Source: Pachyseris speciosa
Taxonomy: Eukaryota > Cnidaria > Anthozoa > Scleractinia > Pachyseridae
Assembly: GCA_016490735.1 (NCBI GenBank)
Contig: JAEMWC010000281.1
Span: 323,501-387,500, forward strand
Direction: 5' to 3'
DNA length: 64,000 nucleotides
This document shows, one piece after another, positions 1-11,000 of this stretch. A program made the position numbers and the translations under genes. The notes beneath the pieces were generated by a model that was not told the origin of the DNA, searched no databases, and saw only the letters and a list, made by a program, of their open reading frames with translations. The first letter of the stretch is position 1; the number at the start of each line of letters is the position of its first letter.

Positions 1-517
1 TGCACTCTGTCCTTCCCCACTCTTTAAAAAGAAGCTCAACATTTCTATTTAATTAACTTCACATGTAGTCTTATCACATTATTCTTTTCATTATGTATTC
101 TTTTTATTTCTTATATTTGTAAGTTTATTTGTATATTTCTCATATTTTATTTCTTACATTTGTTAAGCGCGCTGAGATTATGTAGCTGCACTCTAAAAGA
201 ATTTTATTATTATTATTATTAAAGCATTTGCCTGGCAGACTTGAATTTGTTTTGACGGCATAAAATTGTCAGCGCAACAGTTCAAACAACAAGGCATCGC
301 TTCTTCTAGCATTGGATTAAACAGTACTAAACAGCTGTTGGTTACTTTATAATATTTGAAGACTTCCGATTTTACACTTATGGAGGCTGGCTCAAAAATT
401 ATGAGTCCATTATGCAAATAGCGCACAACAGAATTTTTTTCTCCATGAATCTTGGCACTCTGTCCTTCCCCACTCTGTCCAGAATGATAGTTGACATGGT
501 TGTGATCATTGTGATAG
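1..517. other. UBR4 intronic sequence with a LINE-like 3' tail
   Basis: No coding exon can be supported here. GCGCTGAGATTATGTAGCTG near 168-187 followed by a short (TTA)n at 204-221 resembles the 3' end of a CR1-type LINE. A 22-bp sequence beginning GCACTCTGTCC is repeated exactly at 2-23 and 458-479. Confidence 0.4.
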
Positions 518-3500
518 ATACAAGAGATCAAAGCCACATCATCCAAAGCAAAAACCCAAGATATGGTTGCCATCCGACATTCAGTGAGCACATCAGATCA
601 ACAGCGCACCACAATGATTCTTCTTTGTGAAGATGGCAGTCTCCGTATCTACATGGCAAGTGCAGAACACACTGGGTTCTGGATGTCTCCTGAGTTCCAG
701 CCTGCAAGGTCAGTGCCCGCTTTGGTTTATAGCATTGTTTACTGATATTTCATAATTACAAATTTGGCAGTTTCTTTTGAGAAAACTGGATAAATTTTAC
801 AATTTCAAATAGCTTTTTTTCAAAGTGCTTAATTCTGAACAGCTTTCAATTAAGATGTCACATTTGTAAAATAGCAAAGCTCTTTACATCACAGTTATAT
901 TGGCAGTCACACCGAAATTTAGTGCTAAGTGTTATAATAGCTTTGATTGAAGTCATCAGTGGAACTCCCATACTCAAATTAGAACCACTCAAAACATGCA
1001 GTGTCCATAAATTGCTTTCATTTAGAATAACCACATTTCATGATATCTCTTGAATCCTTAAATGCATATAGATGTCACCTTTAATATATCACAAAGCACA
1101 AGCAGTTATTATATGACTACGAAAATTAATGTAGTCAAGGTTTTTGTTAACTCAGAGGTTGGATTCACCTAATAAAGGCATTTTATAAAAGAATCAGTTT
1201 CGAGACTTTAGATTCCATTACCTGTGTCAGTTTTTTTGACAAACATGATATTATTTGTTTCCAATTAAATGCCATCTATAATGACAGTAGGGCAATGGTC
1301 TGATCCCCTGTTCCAAAGAGCCTCTGTGGGTCACAGAAACCTCTTAGGAGGCCCTATGCACCACTTGGCACGCAAGGACTAACGATCATGATCATACATC
1401 TTACAGGCCCCTCAGTATAGTGAAGCCCACACGCAAGAAGAAAGCCACTAAAACCAAAGTGAAGTCCACCACTGTTAGCTTTCCAGTGGATTTCTTTGAG
1501 CATTGTCAGCCGCTTAATGAAGTTGAGTTTGGAGGTGGAGACATCCTTCAAGTTTATAACATACAGCAAGCAAAACACAGACTCATGACAGCTGGCATGT
1601 ATATTGCAAGCACAAAGGTGTGTATGTGAACCACTGCCCTTCAGAAGGTTTAGCAAAATATTTAACCTTTTGGACATCCCGAGTAATTTTCTGTTGTATC
1701 GTTTGTCCAAGATTACTCCCTAATAGGCTAGTTTCGAATTGCGGAAGAACAAAAGAACCAAGTCAAGGTTCAGGGGAATAATTTGCATTTTCCTTTGTTT
1801 TTGACAAAAGAAAATGCAAATTATTTCCCTGAACCTTGACTTGGTTTTTTTGTTCCTCCACAATTCAAAACTAGCCTATTGGAGTGCCAGTATTAATTAT
1901 TGGCCCCAGTTTATTCATGGTGTACGTTTTTCATCACCCTGTACTACTGTATTGTGTTAATTTATATTTTGCAGCCCAATGGTTTTAATATTGAGATAAC
2001 CAACACTAACCCCAGTGCAGTCATGGTTGGAGTGAGAATTCTTATTGGCTGTCAGTCAGTGGAGAAAGTGCCTTCCTTTGTTGAGATCTTTGGCAGAGTA
2101 ATTCAGTTGTCGCTTACGAGAAACAGGTGGTTTGACCTACCTTTCACAAGAGAGGAGTCGTTATCTGCAGACAAGAAATTCTCCTTATTCAGTATGTTGC
2201 TGAAATTGAAGTTGATATTGCCTGTATTTGTGTTAACCAGGTGAAGGCACATAGAGGCAGCACGGCCAAGCATTAAACTGTCAGACACAAAATTTAGTGT
2301 TTTTTGGAGTGTAGTCTTCGTAGATGGATTTGCTTCACTACAGTCCAAAATGCAACTGTGCAACCACCATTATAATTATTATAGCCAACTGCCTCTTGCC
2401 ACTTGGGGGATTTAACCACCATTTCTTGCTGATGTGAATTATAATTATCTAATGTTGTTGTTTCTATCAATCGATTGCTAAACCCTGCTGCCTCCTTGTG
2501 CCTTTGATGAATTCATGAGGAAAGGTTAGAAATTCTTAGAAACTTATTTTAAACAATGAACGAAGTTGCTACGTAAACAATGTCACTCATGGACCTGGTT
2601 GCTCTACTTTGGCTGATAGCAATACAAATGTTAAACATGGAAAATGTTGCACATGTTTGAAAAACACTTGACCTTTATATTGGAAATCCACAGTGTAAGA
2701 GCACAGGATCTATTACAGAATGTATTAGTGTGCACAACTGTTTCACATTTTACTTTTCTTGTGTGTTTAGTTGGCCAGTCCTTAGATCCCTCAGGAGTTA
2801 CCATGCTGGATTCAGTGAAGGTGTACTCCAAAACAAAAGAGGCATTTGGTTGGCCTGATGACCCTCATGAGGAGATTCCTTCCACTCCTGGTTTGGGGGC
2901 TGCTGCTACTGTTGATACAGAGACTGAGATCATCAACTCTGTTCCAGCTATGACAGCTGTTGACAAGTATGACATACACATACATTCTTTCTTTTATAGG
3001 CCATTACGAAGATGCTTCATTTTCTTGTTTGATTGTCGGTTACTGTACATGTAAGTGACTATAAACCTTTGCTCTTACTTCTTAAAAAGGACAAAATCAA
3101 TTGCACATTCAATAAAGCACTACAGTGCTGCTGGATACATGTAGCATTCATTTAAGTTTTGTGCGCTTTACCTCTCACTACACAAGTACCAGTAACACAG
3201 GGAAGTATTCATGAAAACTAAATGTATTTGGACTGTCATTGATAGTAATTTTTGGGTATTTACAAACCAATGTACACTATGTGGTGGCTTAAAGGTTTTG
3301 ATGTGGCAGTTTAGGGTTTCTTGGCCAATGACGTCTGTTGTTTCTTCCACTAGATTGGTTGTGCACCTGCTGGAGGTAGTGGATGGATGTTTTTCCACTT
3401 TTGTGTCTCAGGAGGAGATGCTGAGGCAATCTGCACTTGATGCTGCTACATCACTCATGACCAGTGCTATGCCATCCAGCATCCAGCACCAAGCTCAGTC

Positions 3501-4702
3501 CCTACTGGCTACTTTACACCCATCAAAATCATTGTACCACAGCCATAAGGTCATTGTCCTTAATGATAATTCTGTACTGTGCAATACAAAATTAATTTAT
3601 ATATTGAATTTTGAGGATTTTTGTTTCTTCATTTTTCAACAAACATGAGCAGTTGGTTTAATATTCAGCAGTTTTTTTATTACTTAAATTACTTTCCAGT
3701 TTTTTTTATTTACTTAATTTGAAGTGCTGTTGCCTTAAGAATTGCAAAATGTTGATTAATGCACAGAAAGCTAATACAAAATCAACCAAAATGTCTTGTG
3801 AGCTGAGACTTTTAGAATTTTTAAAGAGTGTTACAAAGTTTTTTGTAATAATCAAACCATATGCATGATTTTGTTTCTCTGAAGCAATGTTAAAATTAAT
3901 GTATTAACATTTCATCACTTGTAAGACATGGTGAGGGGGTTTTGCCTCGTGAACATAGCAACTGTGTATCATTTAGAACTAAAATTGATCTGTACTAACT
4001 GTTGCACTGTGTTGTACACTGTAGTCGCAGTAGTTCAACATGGCAAAGGTTTCAATCTGGCTAGCAAGCAAATTAATTTTAAGCCCTCCAGAAAAGCTAT
4101 TTACAGCATTTATATTACACGTAATTCAGTGGTCAGTTACCCTGTATAACATTATTTTTTGTATAAAATTTCTCAACTCTTAAGAGAATGTACATGTAAT
4201 TAACAATCAAAGGATAATTGATTGACAGGTTAGCTCTAGTTTGGTACAGAGACTTGTTACCACAAAAGAAAAGTAGAATTTATACATGACTGGTAAAGTT
4301 GCATTAAGTATTCAACCATCCCTGTTTGAAAATGATTTTCTGTCAAGCTCATTAATCTTTATATAGTCTTTCCTTCTGTTACTTTACGTAAATATCATAT
4401 CCAAGAAAATTACCCATTATCACGATTTTAATTTTCTCCATTAGGATCAAGCACAGCTTTCAAAAGTGGTAAGCTTCCTTTGTAAACTAGCAACTCCCTG
4501 CCAAGAGAAGGAAGCAATAACAGAAGAAACAGGTAAAGATAACAAACAGGAGAAATCCGAGGTGCAGGAAATGCAGCAAATATAAGTGAACTTGATGTTG
4601 AAAGTTTCCAGCGACTAGTGGTTAGAGCAAGGTCAGTGGCAAGTACTAGGCCCAGTAATCTGGCAAAGTACACTACTCTACCAGGACAATCAACAGCTGA
4701 GG
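518..4702 (+). CDS. UBR4: UBR4 exons 1-6 of the window
   Basis: Exons: about 518-708, 1407-1617, 1975-2191, 2771-2966, 3354-3549 and 4445-4702. The first start is uncertain: the frame is open from 518 just after a TAG, and the conserved part begins around [12 protein letters not shown] (548-583). The block covers the central UBR4 region, with an [17 protein letters not shown] motif, the conserved [13 protein letters not shown] block, a [19 protein letters not shown] block and the [13 protein letters not shown] helix. I cannot assign a catalytic role to this part. In exon 4445-4702 the 5' half ([11 protein letters not shown]...) and the 3' half ([12 protein letters not shown]) are in different frames. 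The break lies between about 4533 and 4565 and is cured by one added base. A 17-nt GT...AG stretch at 4533-4549 would also restore frame but is far too short for a spliceosomal intron. Confidence 0.93.
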
Positions 4703-5049
4703 GTGAGTTTGGAATTTCTGGATATTACTGGTTGAAAGTTTTCCTATTAAATTTTCAGTAGCAAGTACATGTAACTTGTATGGATGTTCATTTATGACAT
4801 CAAATTTAAATTTTGTTAAAACTCCAACTTCCATGTTATGAACAAAAATTAAATTATAATCGATTTAAAAAGTGTTGAGTGGTAGCTTTTCTCTTGTCAT
4901 GTGCATTTTAAGCTTACCTCATTATCTGAATAGCTTGTGCCTTGACATTCTGTGGGCAAGAGATGTGCCATAAAATGTTTTGCACACATTCCTTTTTATA
5001 GCATTCTTAAACTTTGCTAACCCCTGTTCATTTTCTATTGTTTTATTTT

Positions 5050-5081
<32 letters not shown>

Positions 5082-8000
5082 CATACATACATACATACAT
5101 CATACATACATACATACATACATACATACATACATTCATACATACATACATACATACATACATACATACATTCATACATACATACATACATACATGCATG
5201 CATGCATGCATGCATGCATGCATACATAATGTTTTTGAAGCAGGTTACAAAATTGGCAAGACTACTGTCCTGATGTGGACCTGCACTAGCTACATCTTAG
5301 CTAAAATGCATTAATTACATTGTACTTGCTGATATAATATGGGAATGTCTTACATAAATCAAACAAGCAGATTGACCTCTACAGTTGTATTACATGTACA
5401 TGTATATCTAAAAATATTTAAAGTCCATTGACTGAAAAAAAATGCTATATACAGGAAGCTTTCTCAAAACGTATGGTTTTTAGAAAGTTCTTGTTATCCC
5501 TAATTAACCTCTTAAAACTAGGAGTAATCACAGATTAGGGAGTGTGTTCGCCTTCAGTTGTTTCCAAGAGGTTAGGGGGTAGGGAAGGAGATACTAACGA
5601 CTTTAACCCATTGGCACCCGTGCCGGCCAAAACCGGCCATAAAAAACTCCCATGCTTCAAAACATTGCAACTTTCTCAATCGCATGAATATTGCCTTAAC
5701 TGTTAGTTGTGAGCACAAAATGGAATGCCCTTTAAATTTGGATATCCAATAAATGCAAGAAACATAGCGATTTTTACCAAATATGGCCTTTTGAGTTTGG
5801 ACAAGAACGAAACTGACCGTTTTTAACGTCAAAGAGAAACGTCAAGAATGCCCCTTTTTGCCTTCATGTTTTTTAAGGAAATCATCGCCGAAAAACAAAC
5901 TTCGACCATCATAACGAAATTCAGTCCTTTTTCTATGTAGCTTAGAAATGACTTTTTTTGTTCATATTCTTCTCCCGAGCGTAGATACAGCCTTTTGTTC
6001 CAGTGCATTCGGGCCTTCCCGACATTTTCAACATCTTGAGCGCATTGCATGCTGGGAACTAACGAGAATTTTTGACAGCGCCCGTTCCGACCTACCGCCA
6101 ATATTCTTCTCCCGAGCGTAGATACAGCCTTTTGTTCCAGTGCATTTGGGCCTTTCCACCATTTTCAACATCTAGACCACATTGCATGCTGGGAAATGAC
6201 GAGAACTTTTGACAGCACCCGTTCCTTCTCCCGATTCTTTCACACAGCCACTTCGACCTACTGCCTTGAAAATTCCTGCTTGTGGTCATCTTCAGTACTC
6301 AGAAATTCCAAAATATGTGGCATTAGGTCGAGAAATTCATCAATAGTCGAGTCCCAAAGGTACTAAGTGTTCGACCGGCCAAATTCCCAGTTCGTCGAGT
6401 AACAAGCCAAATTCAACAACAAAGTACATCGCCTTGCTCGATTCTTTGAGAAAGTGGACTCTTAGCTACCGTCATGCTTAATGATGCTCATCAGGCAGCC
6501 GCTAAAGATGAAAAATGGCTGTAAATTTAGCAGAAATCGCAAGCAAACCGAACTTGGGCCATTGTTGTCGCTTCACGGATAAAAAATAGCTACGTCAAAA
6601 TGATGTTTTCAGAAACCTTGAGCCTCCAGTGGCTTAGGACAAGACCACTTTTCCCTGGTAGTTCAAATAAAGAGTCACGAATTGCTATTCATCGTTTATA
6701 GGTGGAAAATCACTCCGAAAATGTAAAAACTGCCGGTAGTCAATGGGTTAAGGTGTCCACGAAACAAATGATAGTTTGTTGTTGGTGATAAGGATGGAAA
6801 TTAACGATTAGCGGAATAGAATGAGATTCGTAGCCACAGAGAGTGAAGTGTGAGGAAACACACGTTTGAAGACACATTTGTCTTCTGTGCTGAAATTTGC
6901 ATATGTCAAAAGAAACTTGAAACCCTCCACATCATGTAATGCAATATAAACTTCATTATGATTCAACGAAGGATATCTTTTGTTTGCATTTTATTTTCCA
7001 CTGAACCACCAGTATGTGAGAAAAAAATTCAAAGATTAACTGTCAAGTTTCTTTTCTCCCGACCAAGAAAAGCAAGGCTCGCTAGTTTGTGTTTTGCAAT
7101 GAATTTCGTACTGCATGCGTAGACTCTTGTTCCTCAAATTGCGCTTATCTTTTATCGCTTAAAGTTGCGATTGTTTCGTATCTCTGTTCGCGACGATTGC
7201 ATTCGCAAAGAAATTTGCAGTGATTTCTTTGTGGTGAATTTTAAAATTTGGCCGTAAGAAGAGATTGACTGGGGCGCTAAAAATATTTCTGTCCGTCAAG
7301 GTAATTTATAAACAACTATTTTATCTTTGTTCAAACAGAAAACCATAATATTGCCTCGACATTCACGTCTGCAACACTTTCTTGTTAAAAAGCAAACTTT
7401 CCAGAGGGGTTGGGGGTGTTTTAAATAATTCTGGAAATTCCAGAGGGGTGGGGGTTATCGTTTTCTTTAAAAAATGGAAAATCCGAGAATGGGGGGGGGG
7501 GGGGGGGGGTCTTAAATGAAATTCCCACCGTGGTAGGGGTATGAAAATTTCTGGAAAAACATGTTCAACAACCCAGTTTACCAAAACGAGTCATTCCTAC
7601 ACGAAGCTGAGGCTGTAAAGACTGAGACTGCGCATTTTAAATAAAAGCCCCTGCAAAAAAATATGTTGGGGCGCAATTTTAGTAACCATAGGAATTCAGA
7701 GTCTCAAATCGTTGGGCTTAACAGATAGCGCATCTTACATACAGGGTGACCACAGGTCACCAATACAAGATTAGGGGTTGCGTTCTCCTTCATCGAACGC
7801 AATAACGAAGACTGGTAGAGTTTTTCTTTTGTTTTTCTCTTTTGGTTTGACAGAGGGTGATGACAGTCAGCATTTTGCTGTGTGCTTAATGAATGCCTTT
7901 TGGAAGCTTCACAGTTGTCAGCCTGTAAATCCAGTTTTATCCCCATTGTCTTCCATTGGTGAGAGCATTAAGAGCATTATTCCTTGTCACATTGCATGTC

Positions 8001-11000
8001 ATCCTACATGTAGCTCTTCTTGCCTCCTCTCTCCTTTTGTCCTTCCTCTCTTGCCTTGTGTTGTCTCATCTTTTGTTTTGCTTTTTCTTGCTTTCCATTC
8101 CCTCCCCTTCTCTTAACCTCTCTCTTCTTTTGTCTCTTCTCCTTTCATCCCCTCTCCTCTCCTCTTCTCTCTGCTCCCCTCCTGCATTTCTCCTCTCTTC
8201 TTCTCTCCTCCCTTCTCTCCTCCTCTCCTCATTTCCCTTTTCTCTTCTCTTCATTCCTCCCTTGTCCCCCTCTCCCACCCCTCTCCTCTCCACTTTTCTC
8301 CTTTGCTTTGCTTTTTTCCCTCCCCTCTCTCCTCTCTGTCTTGTTTCCTCTCCTCTCTTCTTGTCAGATTTGCTGTCTCAGGGACAACAAAGACACTGAC
8401 AAGACAGTCATTAATACTTGCATTATTACAGGGTTGCAACATGTTGAATCAACTGTCACAGCACTGGTGGATATTATTCATGCCTTTGCCATTGCTGATC
8501 CCTCCAAAGTTGGACTTGCTGTCAAACAGTATGTGAAAATGCTACTCTGTGAGGTAAGCTGTGTCTTATTATCTGTATTAAGTTCAGCTGTTTTGGTTGA
8601 ACATGGAGAGGCATGGAAAACCAGCAAAATCTTACCAGTGGCTATCAGCTGACATCCTTTGTTTCCTCAGGACCAGACAGTGAGCTTTGCGTGTAAGCAA
8701 GCCCTAATGCATCTCATTCACAAACACTGGCATGGTATGGGTAGCTCCTCTCCTCAGTGTACCACCCCGACAGGAGAGGGCGTTGGAGGAGATGACTTTG
8801 ATGGTGAAGATGATGATGCTGATAGAGCAGACAGAACTACTCCTGAAGAGGCTGGTGGAACGGACGCTGAAGGACCACCAACAGGAGAGCAACCAGATAC
8901 AGAAACCACTGAGGTACAAATGTAACTACTGTTTTACTAGCAGGGTTGAACTTGTGTTAATCGTGCTTCTGTGTGCATCTCAAGATTTGTATTATTAATA
9001 AAAAAGGCAAACTAAAGTGCTTTATACTTTTATTTTCTCATTGTTTACACAAAATCTGTCTTGTTTTGTTATCATCACATTAGGCTGCACCACAAGAGCC
9101 AGTTCAAGCTCAACCCAGTCAGCCTTCCAGTGGAGTAGCATCAATAGCAAGTGCTGCCAGTCATCTGGAGGCATTACTCCTTGGTGCAGGGGGTTTGCCA
9201 GGCATGTTGGATCTACCTGCTGATGCAGATGATGAGGCCATGATGGAGCTTGCCATAGCTTTAAGTCTTCAGGAGCAAGCAGGTGCCCAGGGTCTTAGTC
9301 TGCCAGGTCTTCAGCTGGCAAGCGCACAGGCGCAGGGTCTCCCTGTTGAAGCAGGCACATCCTCAGACAATGCATCAGGTATTATAAGAGGTAGCTATGC
9401 TGCTGAGAGTAAATGATTTGAAACAATTACAAAAGATTGATTGATGACAGTTGAGAATTCTCTGATCTTAATCTGCTTACTGCAGGTCAAGGCAGTGAGG
9501 ATGAGTATGACGTCCCTCCTTGCAGTGCACAGGGATCGTCAGCAGGCCACAGTGCTCCCAGGTCGCCTCTTCCACCAGATACTGGGCATGGGGCAACTGA
9601 GTTTGAGAGCGGAAGTAGCACTGAGTCTGTTGTTGCAGATCCTGGACCAGTATGGAGACTAGTGTTTTGGAAAGTAATCCAACAGGTAAGATAAATTAGG
9701 AGCTAAGCTGCCTTTGTTTCAACATTTTCTAGTGAACCGTCCACACTATTGCATTTTTGTTTGAAAACGCATACATTTTGAGGTGTTTTCCCCTTGCGTC
9801 CATGCTAAAATGACCGGAAAGCCCTACTGTTTTCATTAAAAGCGTACGCAAAAAAACATGTCGTTTCAAATACGCATCGCTTTCATTGTTGAAGATGGAG
9901 GTGTTTGAAAACGGACATGATTCACATGATGTGATTTGAGATCCAGTCTCCATGTACGTGTGCCATGTAATCTTGTGTCAGTGTATTCGAGCATTTTAGT
10001 GTGAATGGTGCAAAAGAGATAGTGGGGACGTGAAGCTTTTGATGCATTTTCACATCATTTTGAAAACGCATTAGTGTGGATGGGTCCTCAGTTGATTACC
10101 TGATGTGCATGCCCATCTCGAATTGACAAGTAAGGGCTTAACAACCATGGTTTTACCCGCCTTCATTTCATTTCGAGTGAGATGATCAATGAAGAGTAGC
10201 AATGCCATTCCAATGTTTTGGTACACTATAATAGTTCTTTCTGTTACTGTAGGTACAGCAGAGAGCGAGCCTGGCTACAAGACTAACAGAGATGATGAGC
10301 AGGGACGGACTCAGGTGGATAAGGAATCTTTAATGGATCAAGAAAAGTTGCACTCATTAAAGCTGCTGCTTCTAGATGAACTGCTGCTTCACTTGCCTCA
10401 GCTGAAGGAAGTTGGTGGAGTACAGGCAATACCCTTTATGCAGGTATAATGCATAGATCACTTTCAGAGCATTCTTCGTTACTTTACTCCAAGATTGGCA
10501 ATTCATTAATTACTCAGGTCATCAACCAGAAATTAAAATATGTGTACCAACACTGACAATACACAATCCACTTTGCCCTTGTCATTTGATTGCCCCCTGG
10601 GGTGGGAGGCATGCTCAGGCCTTTTATTCACTATGTTGGTTGTTGATTTCCCTTCATGTAGTTAAGCCATGAGAGGAACATGTTTTAATCCAGAGTTTAA
10701 GATCAGGATACACCATTTGTTAGAAGGCTTTGAAAGGATTCATCAACCAGCTTGGTTCATTTCAGGTGTTGTTGATGTTATGCTCTGATCTGGAAGATAA
10801 TGATAGAGACAAAGCTGCCTTAAGCAAAGTGCTGTCTACATGCTTGGAGGAGCTGAAACTGGATGAGATGGTAAATTAATGTTTAACTCTATAATTCTGG
10901 TGGTGTAGCTGTAACGTTTGCAAATAAGACAGCAATACAGCAATTGATTTAGCATGAAGATTCTTATTTTCATAGATGACACCAATATTGGTTAAACCCA

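Noticed and set aside
193..591. Minus-strand 132-residue ORF
   Set aside because: No recognisable domain, starts in a (TTA)n tail, and overlaps the UBR4 exon on the other strand.
4533..4549. 17-nt GT...AG intron in UBR4 exon 6
   Set aside because: Too short for animal splicing. A single missing base is simpler.
5052..5227. CRISPR-like array
   Set aside because: Simple tandem units with no spacers, in a eukaryotic intron.
4980..5273. Tyr-Ile-His-Thr and Met-Cys-Val repeat ORFs on both strands
   Set aside because: They arise wholly from the ACAT/GCAT microsatellite.
8020..8652. 210-residue Ser/Leu/Pro-rich ORF
   Set aside because: Mostly the intronic pyrimidine tract. Only its part at 8432-8553 overlaps a UBR4 exon, and there it happens to share the true frame.
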